From NCBI GenBank assembly GCA_002773975.1, contig PEZR01000076.1:1-18832 (forward strand): DNA of 18,832 nt, read 5' to 3'. Each line of letters begins with the position of its first letter. Within the stretch, counting starts at the first letter, position 1. Source of the stretch: Bdellovibrio sp. CG10_big_fil_rev_8_21_14_0_10_47_8 (GTDB lineage Bacteria; Bdellovibrionota; Bdellovibrionia; Bdellovibrionales; Bdellovibrionaceae). Under the pieces are notes generated by a model. It did not search any database and had not been told where the DNA came from. It saw nothing but the letters and a program-made list of their open reading frames with translations. Below, piece by piece: positions 1 through 6,794 of this stretch. The position numbers were made by a program, and so were the translations under genes.

Positions 1-77
1 CCCCCAAAGCTGTAGGACTTGTATCTTGAGTCATGGTGTGCCAAAACCCCGGCCAGAAGCCGGAGAAGGAGCACCAG

Positions 78-341
78 ATGAAGAAAAGATTCACCGACGA
101 CCAGATTATCGGAGCCGTCAAAAGACTCGAAGCCGGAACACCGGCCAAGGAGCTGTCTCGCGAGATTGGGGTCACAATCCAAACGCTGTATCACTGGAAA
201 AAGAAATTTAGCGGCATGGATGTGGCTGATGCCAGAAAACTAAAAGAACTTGAGTCTGAGAACGCAAAACTCAAGCGTCTGGTGGCAGATCTTTCTCTCG
301 ACATCGTCATGCTGAAGGATGTGAACTCAAAAAAGTGGTAA
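78..341 (+). CDS. IS3-family transposase OrfA (helix-turn-helix subunit)
   Basis: This 87-residue protein is the DNA-binding half of an IS3-type transposase. It has an N-terminal helix-turn-helix (RFTDDQIIGAVKRLEAG, then KELSREIGVTIQTLYHWKKK) and a leucine-zipper-like C-terminal coiled coil (LKELESENAKLKRLVADLSL) typical of the IS407 group. I chose the ATG at 78 because AAGGAG at 66-71 is well placed; an upstream ATG at 33 is also in frame but would add 15 atypical residues. Near the end an A AAA AAG heptamer (329-335) lets ribosomes slip into the -1 frame and make the OrfAB fusion transposase; without slipping, translation stops at 339-341. Family identity is clear from the sequence; activity is not known. 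Confidence 0.88.
   Translation: MKKRFTDDQIIGAVKRLEAGTPAKELSREIGVTIQTLYHWKKKFSGMDVADARKLKELESENAKLKRLVADLSLDIVMLKDVNSKKW
329..335 (+). promoter_or_regulatory. Programmed -1 ribosomal frameshift site, A AAA AAG
   Basis: The heptamer A AAA AAG lies in the orfA reading frame two codons before its stop, and orfB is open in the -1 frame from this point. This is the standard IS3 arrangement for making the OrfAB transposase. The geometry is seen directly; slippage itself is inferred from the family. Confidence 0.75.
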
Positions 342-1162
342 GGCCCAAAGCTCGAAGAACAGAGGCCCTGTATCTTGTCGATAAGTACAAGACGACAAAG
401 GCCCGATGTTGTCGTCTCTTGGGCCTGGGTGCTTCGACATTTTCCTATCGCAACAAGCCAAGTAAAGATGGTCCGGTTCGTGACAAGCTAATTTCCCTGG
501 CCGCAGAGAACAAGCGTTTTGGTCACCCAAGACTTTTTGTGCTTCTGAAGCGTGACATGCCCGAAGTGAATCACAAAAGGTCCCACAGGATCTATACAGA
601 CCTTGATCTTCAGCTTGAGAGGAGAAAACGAAAAAAACTTGGATCACGCCAAAGACTTCCACCAACAAGAGCAATAGAGCCAGATCAGATCTGGGCCATT
701 GATTTTATGTTCGACTATCTTGAAACAGGCAGAAGGCTCAAAACACTGACTGTGGTTGACGAGTATTCAAAGATCTCTCCGGGAATACTAGTTGATCATT
801 CTATTCGAGGAATTGATGTCACGAAGTTCCTGGATCACCTTGCTTCAGGAAGCTATCCAAAAATAATCCGAACAGATCAGGGAACAGAGTTCACGTCACG
901 TGTAATGTTGGACTGGGCCTATCGGCACAACGTCAGACTGGAGTTTACAAAAGTCAGAAAGCCGAACCAGCTCATTGAATCATTCAATTCTCGGGTTCGA
1001 GATGAGTGCCTCAATGAGCACGTCTTTTTTTCGCTTCAAGACGCTAGAGAAAAAATCGATGACTGGCACTGGAGGTACAACAACATCAATCCACACTCAG
1101 CACTAGGAATGAAATCACCATTAGGATTTGCAAAAGAAAGAGAAGTCATGTTAGCAAGCTAA
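335..1162 (+). CDS. IS3-family transposase OrfB (rve/DDE integrase domain)
   Basis: This is the catalytic half of the transposase, about 275 codons, in the -1 frame relative to orfA and normally expressed as OrfAB by frameshifting at 329-335. An N-terminal HTH_21-like region (about residues 45-90) precedes the rve core. The visible catalytic triad is D123 (WAIDFMFD), D181 (RTDQGTEF) and E215 (LIESFNSRVRDECLNEH). There are 33 residues between D181 and E215 where the family normally has 35. The missing two fall just before the glutamate, where KPNQ-LIESF replaces the usual KPxQNxxIESF. This may reduce or abolish activity. The rest of the domain, including the HSALGMKSPLGFA end, looks complete. 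There is no good start of its own beyond the GTG at 335. Confidence 0.87.
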   Translation: MVRPKARRTEALYLVDKYKTTKARCCRLLGLGASTFSYRNKPSKDGPVRDKLISLAAENKRFGHPRLFVLLKRDMPEVNHKRSHRIYTDLDLQLERRKRKKLGSRQRLPPTRAIEPDQIWAIDFMFDYLETGRRLKTLTVVDEYSKISPGILVDHSIRGIDVTKFLDHLASGSYPKIIRTDQGTEFTSRVMLDWAYRHNVRLEFTKVRKPNQLIESFNSRVRDECLNEHVFFSLQDAREKIDDWHWRYNNINPHSALGMKSPLGFAKEREVMLAS

Positions 1163-1173
1163 CGCCACCTGAC

Positions 1174-1341
1174 TCAGGATCTATGACTCACAGAATCTTG
1201 GGAGAACCGCCCAGGATTTGAAGTACCAAATTGATTCCAAATCCTTTCCTCTCCGATTTCAATTTTTGTGTGGCCTACTTTTATCCAACCGTCTTTTAGA
1301 TATTTCTCGGTGGTGTAAGCATAGAGTACAAGCTTGCCCAT
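1174..1341 (-). pseudogene. 5' fragment of a GIY-YIG/T5orf172-like restriction nuclease gene, cut by the IS
   Basis: On the minus strand an ATG at 1341, only 3 bp after the stop of the upstream methyltransferase, opens a frame beginning MGKLVLYAYTTEKYL and continuing with GWIKVGHT, EERIWNQF and GTSNP. The pattern (LYAYTT, then G-W-I-K-V-G-H-T, then a QFGTSNP segment) resembles the N-terminus of GIY-YIG/T5orf172-type nuclease domains, which are often fused to restriction helicases. After 43 host codons the frame enters the IS right end at 1213, adds about a dozen IS-encoded residues and stops at 1174-1176. I infer that this was the third, restriction-side gene of the operon, disrupted by the IS; its remainder should lie beyond the left edge of the window. 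Recognition is from motif memory, not a search. Confidence 0.6.
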
Positions 1342-1344
1342 GCT

Positions 1345-2808
1345 CTATGACCACTCTTGTAGTTTTTTGGCTATGTGAGCTTGCTCTTCTTTTGATATTT
1401 TGAACATCTTGTAGAGTTTTTCATCGGTCCACTCTTGAGTAACGTCGACCAATGGCACCCATTCCCACTGGTTTTTGTAAATGTCTTGAGTCACTTTTCT
1501 TAGGCCTAGAAAATACCGTGAGAAATTGGTAGTCAAATAGCCCAGGAAATTCTCAGCTTCCTTTTTGGTCTTAAAGGTTCCTACGATATTATAGGTTTCA
1601 GTCGTGATATATCCCTTTGGGATAATAAAATATTGGTTTACAGGCAGTGTTACTCGGCGGACTCCCATCTTTGATCCTGGTGCATAGGCTTTGGGTACCG
1701 CCACTTTCCATTCGTCGATCTTCGACGTATTTTTTGGAATATCGTCGATATTTGCATAAAGAATCTTTCTTCTTTTGGTAAAGCATGGAATAGCCTTTTT
1801 ATGAGCTTGCTCAAGAGAACCGTTTCTTACGAAATAAAAAGTTCGGATACCAAACGGTCTAACGGTCCAGGCAATGCTTGATACAAAATCTCCAGACCAA
1901 ATGTTTTTAATTTTGCTAGACAGCTCGTATCCTCTAGGATCGTCCAAAATAATGTCGGTCTCACTCAGGTCAATCTTCGTCGTGCTCTCTCCATCACTAA
2001 ATTCGATTTTTCCATTGTAACTGGAATCATAGTGGAAGAAGCACACTCCACCGAGAACATCCACGGTCGGGAATACTGACTTGGAATGCTTGAAATGACG
2101 AATCGACTTTATATTCTTTGAGCCGATTACTCGATCTCTAAAATTTGCTGTGCCCTTTCCAGTAGTGAACCATCGTGATGGTATCACAACCATGGCCTCT
2201 GCGATTTCCTTGTGATCCATTAAAGATTCAACAAAATAATTGTAAACGGCTGTGGCACTTCCTCCGAAACCACCATCGTTTTCTTGATACGGTGGATTTC
2301 CGACGGCAATTAGTCTCTTATTTTTTGCTTTAGAATTGATATATTCGATCATGGATTTGAACTCCTTTTCAAATTTCTCTTTATTTAATCTTCCATCGAC
2401 TTCAGACAAATAGTGGCCATCACGGATGATTTGATTTAAGTCTTCATCGTGCGAATGGGTATTGCCAAGAAATGTTCTGATGCTCAGGCGGTGATGGCGT
2501 TCATCGGGCGCAAGGCCAAAATAACGGTTAGACTCATAGATTTCTTTGAACACCATATCCATATCTAAAAGTTTGGTTTGGCCTTTTGATTTGGCCCAAC
2601 AACGATGAAATGCACAAGCCAGGAGTAGCTCTCCTGCCTTAGTGAAGGGATCGAAGAAAACCACATTCTCATCGGCAAAAACTTCCTCTCCAAGCGAGGC
2701 GACCATTTCTAATGCTTTTTCCATTCGTAGAATAGGTTGATCTCGGCCAATTACGTTGCCGAGAACATCGACGACATGGGCTGTTGGTTTAATCGCCAAA
2801 GCAGTCAT
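1345..2808 (-). CDS. Eco57I-like DNA adenine-N6 methyltransferase (GNPPYQ motif)
   Basis: This protein of about 487 residues has the catalytic motif IV NPPY near residue 172, in the context VGNPPYQENDGGFGGSA. That context is typical of Eco57I-class methylase/restriction proteins and is followed by a conserved segment, MVVIPSRWFTTGKG. A degenerate motif I, FFDPFTKAGE, lies near residue 53, and the C-terminal half (about 220-487) probably holds target recognition. The ATG at 2808 lies one base after the stop of the upstream gene (TAG-A-ATG), indicating translational coupling; a GTG three codons earlier would give an 8-bp overlap. Downstream, 3 bp away, is the IS-truncated nuclease gene. The likely role is protective methylation in a restriction-modification system. 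The target sequence is unknown. A combined methylase-endonuclease is less likely, as no nuclease motif is seen. Confidence 0.75.
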   Translation of the reverse strand: MTALAIKPTAHVVDVLGNVIGRDQPILRMEKALEMVASLGEEVFADENVVFFDPFTKAGELLLACAFHRCWAKSKGQTKLLDMDMVFKEIYESNRYFGLAPDERHHRLSIRTFLGNTHSHDEDLNQIIRDGHYLSEVDGRLNKEKFEKEFKSMIEYINSKAKNKRLIAVGNPPYQENDGGFGGSATAVYNYFVESLMDHKEIAEAMVVIPSRWFTTGKGTANFRDRVIGSKNIKSIRHFKHSKSVFPTVDVLGGVCFFHYDSSYNGKIEFSDGESTTKIDLSETDIILDDPRGYELSSKIKNIWSGDFVSSIAWTVRPFGIRTFYFVRNGSLEQAHKKAIPCFTKRRKILYANIDDIPKNTSKIDEWKVAVPKAYAPGSKMGVRRVTLPVNQYFIIPKGYITTETYNIVGTFKTKKEAENFLGYLTTNFSRYFLGLRKVTQDIYKNQWEWVPLVDVTQEWTDEKLYKMFKISKEEQAHIAKKLQEWS

Positions 2809-2809
2809 T

Positions 2810-3604
2810 CTATGCACCTACAGACAGCGATCTGCTTGGCTTTCGAGTTGTGTCTTGCGGTTTGTTGATTTGAATAACAGCCTTTGCAAATTCAAAGTCT
2901 TCAAATCCCCTGAGCTTTCCAGAAATAATGCTTTCGATGAAACGAATCGACCGTTCGTACTCTAGCGGAATAGTTTTAGAAGCTTCACAGGACTGGTAAA
3001 AATTAGCCCAAGTTAAATCAAAATCCAGTGATTGATGACCGTTTTGCGAGCACCACTTCGCACCCGACTTGGTGAGGTTGGCCCTAGCCCTGGCTGTTTC
3101 TGGTCTGCTCAGAGCAGACAGTGTTTCATTCTCGTCAATGTGCCATTTGATCGCAGAGAGCAGATGGGCAAAAAAGACTTTTTTCTTAGATATAAGGGAA
3201 TAGTCGCTTTTTACATCAAGCTTACTCTTCAAAAAATCTAAAGTTGCAGACAAAATGCGGGAGCGACAGTTCTCGATATTTTTCGCATCAATATCAATTG
3301 CCCATAATGTATTAAGAGCATTTGCGACTGCATACCATGCAGCTTCACTTTGCTTCCCCTGTGAGACAACTTTTTTGAAGATGCCCTCAAGTCGTCTTTT
3401 GTAAATTGGCAGGACTATATTGCCGTGACCAGAGCAGGGTTCAAAAAAAGCAATCTCTTCGTCAGACCAAAGACCCCGTTTATCTTTAGCAAGTAAGTTC
3501 AACATTTCTTCGACATAGGAATCCGGCGTGAAGACTTCGCCCAAGTCTCTGATTCTGTCTTTGCTTCGATGAAATAGTTTTTCTAGGTCAACAATGTTGC
3601 TCAT
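2810..3604 (-). CDS. Methyltransferase-like protein with motifs X, I and II but no NPPY
   Basis: This 264-residue protein begins like an N6-adenine methylase of a restriction system: LGEVFTPDSYVEEML (motif X region, residues 21-35), FFEPCSGHGNIVLPI (S-adenosylmethionine-binding motif I, about 53-67) and LWAIDIDAKNIENC (motif II, about 100-113). It then ends without any NPPY/DPPY catalytic motif, so on its own it should bind S-adenosylmethionine but not methylate. The next gene supplies NPPY, which suggests a split enzyme or a two-subunit methylase. The start is supported by AGGGAG eight bases upstream of the ATG at 3604, making it the first gene of the operon. A degenerated full-length methylase is an alternative, but the tight 1-bp junction with the next gene argues for a functional arrangement. 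Confidence 0.7.
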   Translation of the reverse strand: MSNIVDLEKLFHRSKDRIRDLGEVFTPDSYVEEMLNLLAKDKRGLWSDEEIAFFEPCSGHGNIVLPIYKRRLEGIFKKVVSQGKQSEAAWYAVANALNTLWAIDIDAKNIENCRSRILSATLDFLKSKLDVKSDYSLISKKKVFFAHLLSAIKWHIDENETLSALSRPETARARANLTKSGAKWCSQNGHQSLDFDLTWANFYQSCEASKTIPLEYERSIRFIESIISGKLRGFEDFEFAKAVIQINKPQDTTRKPSRSLSVGA

Positions 3605-3815
3605 CCGTGGCTCCCTTTAAATGACACTTATCCGTTGATCATTTCGGGACGATTGATGAAAAACTTAAATAAGTACGCAGAAGAACTTGGTTAAATGGCA
3701 AAATCTAACCCTCGGTCAAGGCTGGAAAATTAGTCCTTCTAATTCCCCTGGGTCTAAAGAACTGTTTGTTGACGAGCCAAAGGTCTTACCGACTCCCTAG
3801 CAAGAAGATGGAAGC

Positions 3816-4310
3816 TTAGTTTTGAGCTTTCAGAATTTTCATAACCGTTGCCGCTTGCCATTTCGCTGTTTTGGATTTTGTCGGTATTGCCATCGAACTA
3901 AGGACGGCGGCTATTTTCCAATAGCTAAACCCCTGTTTGCGCAGACTGACCATTTTTTGAATGATTTGAGTCTCGCCCTTATTTTCGACCAATTGCCCGT
4001 GGAGTAGTTTAGAGCCGTATCTGACTTGCCCTGGGTTCATGGCATGGCTTTCCTCTTGGCGTCGCAAACGGATGCCATGCGTCTTTAGATGAGTGATAAC
4101 AGTCGATCTGGAGGAACCTATCAACTTGGCAATTTGCCTAGAGGACATGCGTTCGGCGATATATTTCTGGTGGAGGAAAGCCCGATCCTGATACCAGGGA
4201 ATCGCTTGAAACTCAGTGAAATCAGAGATATACAATATGGAGGAACGACTGTTCTTATTGGCCGCATGGTGCGAGCCATTTTTTCCCCAAGGTTTCTCAT
4301 ATTTTTCCAT
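3816..4310 (-). CDS. Helix-turn-helix protein with recombinase-tail-like domain, no catalytic domain
   Basis: This 164-residue basic protein has a helix-turn-helix at about residues 54-80 (MSSRQIAKLIGSSRSTVITH) and a second helical domain at about 108-160. In the latter, KMVSLRKQGFSYWKIAAVLSSM, IPT and W..ATVMKIL match the layout of the C-terminal Recombinase region of large serine recombinases. The serine-recombinase catalytic N-terminal domain (Y-R-S motif) is absent. It may be a DNA-binding regulator or a remnant of a recombinase. It lies upstream of the methyltransferase operon on the same strand, 211 bp away, and diverges from the HIT-GNAT gene across a repeat-rich intergenic region that could be its binding site. 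No precise family name is claimed. Confidence 0.6.
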   Translation of the reverse strand: MEKYEKPWGKNGSHHAANKNSRSSILYISDFTEFQAIPWYQDRAFLHQKYIAERMSSRQIAKLIGSSRSTVITHLKTHGIRLRRQEESHAMNPGQVRYGSKLLHGQLVENKGETQIIQKMVSLRKQGFSYWKIAAVLSSMAIPTKSKTAKWQAATVMKILKAQN

Positions 4311-4380
4311 AAAATTTAAAGTTCCAAAGACAAATCAGGAAGTTGACTAGCCGATCCCCGATGGGGAGTCGAGAGCACCC

Positions 4381-4503
4381 ATATCGTTTTACGTACTTTT
4401 ACGCATGTTTATGTGTAGTCGATTCGTAGTCACGGCCGTAGTCGACGAATAGAAAACTACAAACTGTCGACTACAGAATTTGGATGGCTCTCGGAAGGTA
4501 GTC
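4381..4503. promoter_or_regulatory. Cluster of GTAGTC repeats and nested palindromes, candidate operator
   Basis: GTAGTC occurs at 4415-4420, 4426-4431, 4438-4443 and 4498-4503, and inverted as GACTAC at 4469-4474. The first three copies are 11 and 12 bp apart, about one helical turn. TGTAGTCGA (4414-4422) is the exact inverse of TCGACTACA (4467-4475), GTAGTCGAC (4438-4446) of GTCGACTAC (4466-4474), and ATTCGT (4422-4427) of ACGAAT (4445-4450). GAGAGC near 4371 and GCTCTC near 4487 form an outer pair. The cluster lies between two divergent genes and reaches the start of the HIT-GNAT gene. An operator or recombination site is the likeliest reading; the repeats are seen directly, the role is inferred. 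Confidence 0.6.
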
Positions 4504-4504
4504 T

Positions 4505-5500
4505 GTGAGCGCAGATTGTGTTTTCTGTAAAATTATTAGGTCTGAACTTCCCGCAAGTTTTGTATATCGAGATAAAGAAATTTCGGCGTTCTTGGACATT
4601 CATCCGATCAATCGAGGTCATGTACTTATAGTTCCAAACGAACATCACCATTTTTTTGAAAATGTTCCTTCGCAGGTTTTTTCTAAAATGGCCCTTTTAG
4701 CTCAGGACATTCAAAAAGCTTACGATCCTGCCGGCGTTAAATCAGAAGGTTCAAATCTCTTCTTATCCAATGGAACTGTTGCTGGTCAGGAAGTTCCACA
4801 TGCCCATCTGCATCTTACACCTCGATTTACTGGTGATGGCTATAGAATGGGGTTTTCAGGATCAGATCCTGATGCTTCTGCCAGAGATCAGTTGAATCAA
4901 GTTTCAAGTTCTATTTCTGAGGTATTAAACAGAACCATTTGGACGCCACCTATTTTGGAAACATCACGTCTTCTGCTAAGGCCCCTAGATGAAAATGATG
5001 TTGATGCAATTTTCGAGTATTGTGGAGATCCAGAGGTATCAAAACTTACCACATGGCAAGCGCATAAATCTAAGCAAGATTCGATGGCACTTGTTGAATA
5101 TGCCCAGGGAAATTATAAGAAAGGCCTATCCGAACCTTATAGGATTGTACTTAAAAATCAGTCGACGAAAGTCATTGGTACAGTTGGGTGGTTCTGGAAT
5201 ACCAAACCGCACAAATCAATTGAAATTGCCTATGCTCTAGCTCGTCCATTTTGGGGAAAAGGACTGATCGTTGAGGCTTCTAAAGTATTGATCAATGAAG
5301 CTTTAAACAAAAATGACATTCACAGAATTTCTTCAAGATGTATTTCAGAAAACAAAGCAAGTCAGCGAGTAGTGGAAAAACTTGGTATGCGACTTGAGGG
5401 CACGCTTCGACAATCGATGTTCGTAAAAAATAGATTTGTCGACATCACGCACCTCTCAATGACACGACAAGATTGGGAGTATAGAAGTGCGACATCTTAA
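4505..5500 (+). CDS. HIT-domain hydrolase fused to a GNAT N-acetyltransferase
   Basis: This 331-residue protein has two domains. Residues 1-140 form a HIT (histidine triad, HinT-like) domain: DCVFCKIIRSELPAS at the start with the C5/C8 pair, INRGHVLIVPNEHHH in the middle and the triad VPHAHLHLTPR (H99, H101, H103), which cleaves nucleoside phosphoramidates or dinucleotides. Residues 150-326 form a RimJ/RimL-type GNAT domain, starting ETSRLLLRPLDENDV, with the acetyl-CoA loop RPFWGKGL (247-254) and ending in ENKASQRVVEKLGMRLEGTLR. It starts at GTG 4505 with GGAAGG at 4493-4498; there is no better ATG. The gene stands alone, divergent from the helix-turn-helix gene. The known HIT-type MccH and GNAT-type MccE both detoxify microcin C, so a fusion could be a resistance enzyme; this is inference. 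General nucleotide metabolism or acetylation of another small molecule remains possible. Confidence 0.85.
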   Translation: MSADCVFCKIIRSELPASFVYRDKEISAFLDIHPINRGHVLIVPNEHHHFFENVPSQVFSKMALLAQDIQKAYDPAGVKSEGSNLFLSNGTVAGQEVPHAHLHLTPRFTGDGYRMGFSGSDPDASARDQLNQVSSSISEVLNRTIWTPPILETSRLLLRPLDENDVDAIFEYCGDPEVSKLTTWQAHKSKQDSMALVEYAQGNYKKGLSEPYRIVLKNQSTKVIGTVGWFWNTKPHKSIEIAYALARPFWGKGLIVEASKVLINEALNKNDIHRISSRCISENKASQRVVEKLGMRLEGTLRQSMFVKNRFVDITHLSMTRQDWEYRSATS

Positions 5501-5656
5501 AGGAAGAGACACCCAACGTCGTCTTTTTATGAAATTCGATCTATCATTGGTTCAACCGCTCAGGAGGCTGTTGATGTGGCCGGCCTAACTAGGTTCACAC
5601 CAAGATTTGTGATTGAAATCGGAAAAAATTTTGGAGGTTTTCAATGTCAGAGATAA
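5501..5656 (+). pseudogene. 3' tail of a gene of unknown function, no start codon
   Basis: An open frame of 51 codons runs from the HIT-GNAT stop to TAA at 5654-5656 with protein-like composition: FYEIRSIIGSTAQEAVDVAG, then LTRFTPRFVIEIGKNFGGFQ. No ATG, GTG or TTG in its first half could start it. Its end overlaps the start of the next gene by 13 bp, the pattern expected of the last codons of an upstream operon partner. I read it as a gene whose 5' part was lost when the accessory island was acquired. I do not recognise the family. Confidence 0.45.
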
Positions 5657-6732
5657 AGGCCAGGTCGTCAGCTCCTCTCATTAAAGTTTTACTTAGGGAC
5701 CCGTCATTGCCAGAAAGGGTCCGTAATGCCTCTGCTCCTGAATTGATTCGATGGATAGATGAAATTGGACTGGAAGACTCGGGAGAAGTAATTGCCTTTG
5801 CGAATACCCAGCAGATCGAAGCAATTTTTGATGAGGATCTTTGGAAGCCCATAAAAATGGGAGAAGATGAGAAATTTGATGCGGACAGATTTGGAGCGTG
5901 GCTGGAGATTTTATCTGAAATCGGTCTCGATAAAGCCGTTGAAAAGATAGTTGAAATGGATGAAGAATTTCTTGTAATGGCATTTTCCACCTTGGTTTGG
6001 GTTGCCGAAGCTGATTGGCTTGAGGGAAATTGTGAGGCAAATCCTCGAATCGAAAAAATAATTGAGTCCAGATTAACTTTTGAAATTGATAACTATATTC
6101 TTTTTGGTAAGTCCGAACAGAGCTGGGATATTTTTATTTCTCTCATTGCCGCGATGGATACCTACCACCACTCTTTCCTTTATCGGATACTTGATAGATG
6201 CTTCAACTTCTTATCCCAAGAGGCCGCTACGGAAGATGACCTTTATGAAATTTTAAGCGACGAAGAGCAGGTGGTTGATGATGTTGCCTATGAGCGAGAA
6301 AAAAGAAGAGAGGCGCAAGGCTTTGTTACACCAGCTATTGCCCGGTCATTCCTTAAACTTTGTGACATGAGTCTTGATGTTGAAGACCACGTTGCTCCCA
6401 AGCATCTTTTGTTAAAGAAACTATCAGCTTCGGATGAGGTCGTTAAAGGACACTCAAAAGACCTCGTTCCGGGCTCACATACGAAATATAAAAACGTAAA
6501 AGCTATTTTTGAAAAGTATCCGAAACAGAACAACCTGTTTATGGAGCAAATCAACTTCTTGGCAAATAGTTTGATGTCGGGATGGGATTGGAAGAACGAA
6601 GAGCGAAGACCTGGGCGTGCGTTAGAGATGGTACTAGAGATATGTGAGGAAGGTTTAAAGGATAGCTCTGAAGAGTTCTCTTCCTTTCTGAGGTCCTTTA
6701 GGATCGGCTGGAGAAAAAACAAAAGAACCTGA
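5644..6732 (+). CDS. DUF6178-like protein of unknown function
   Basis: This is an acidic, soluble protein of 362 residues with no signal peptide or membrane segment. The N-terminal pattern (VLLRDPSLPERVRNASAPEL, then LIRWIDEIGLEDSGEVIAFA, then QQIEAIFDEDLW) and the later FLANSLMSGWDW segment recall DUF6178 proteins of deltaproteobacteria, whose role is unknown. The start ATG at 5644 has GGAGG six bases upstream. It ends FRIGWRKNKRT, where I remember family members continuing for more residues, so it may be shortened at the C-terminus, possibly by a shift near the A-rich stretch at 6713-6724. The gene overlaps the upstream gene tail and is followed by a terminator-like hairpin. The family assignment is from pattern memory and is moderate. 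Confidence 0.6.
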   Translation: MSEIKARSSAPLIKVLLRDPSLPERVRNASAPELIRWIDEIGLEDSGEVIAFANTQQIEAIFDEDLWKPIKMGEDEKFDADRFGAWLEILSEIGLDKAVEKIVEMDEEFLVMAFSTLVWVAEADWLEGNCEANPRIEKIIESRLTFEIDNYILFGKSEQSWDIFISLIAAMDTYHHSFLYRILDRCFNFLSQEAATEDDLYEILSDEEQVVDDVAYEREKRREAQGFVTPAIARSFLKLCDMSLDVEDHVAPKHLLLKKLSASDEVVKGHSKDLVPGSHTKYKNVKAIFEKYPKQNNLFMEQINFLANSLMSGWDWKNEERRPGRALEMVLEICEEGLKDSSEEFSSFLRSFRIGWRKNKRT

Positions 6733-6748
6733 ATATTCAGGAGCGCTC

Positions 6749-6790
6749 CCGAGATTCTGACCGGTCTTGCCACCCAGCTCTCGGTTTTTT
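6749..6790 (+). terminator. Probable rho-independent terminator after the DUF6178-like gene
   Basis: CCGAGA (6749-6754) pairs with TCTCGG (6779-6784), followed by six T residues at 6785-6790. The inner palindrome GACCGGTC (6759-6766) can fold within the loop. It lies between the convergent DUF6178-like and zrgA-like genes. The stem is short with a long loop, so confidence is limited. Confidence 0.4.
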
Positions 6791-6794
6791 GGAA

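Larger units (their letters stand above)
1..1213 (+). mobile_element. IS3-family insertion sequence (IS407-like), left end cut by window edge
   Basis: The element contains overlapping orfA and orfB with a DDE transposase. The right end is placed near 1213: read on the minus strand from there it begins TGGGCGGTTCTCCCAAG, the TG-start expected of IS3 ends, and about 45 bp inward it reaches CTGAGTCA. The left edge of the window reads CCCCCAAAG and reaches TTGAGTCA after about 27 bases. The two ends are therefore imperfect inverted repeats, and roughly 10 bp of the left terminus probably lie outside the window. The right junction falls inside a minus-strand nuclease gene fragment (1214-1341). The exact ends and any target-site duplication cannot be confirmed here. 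Confidence 0.8.

Noticed and set aside
327..674. 115-codon minus-strand frame inside the IS
   Set aside because: Antisense to the transposase gene, with unnatural composition.
4381..4503. GTAGTC repeats as a CRISPR array
   Set aside because: The repeats are only 6 bases, spacers are 5-6 bases and inverted copies are mixed in; this fits an operator or recombination site, not CRISPR.
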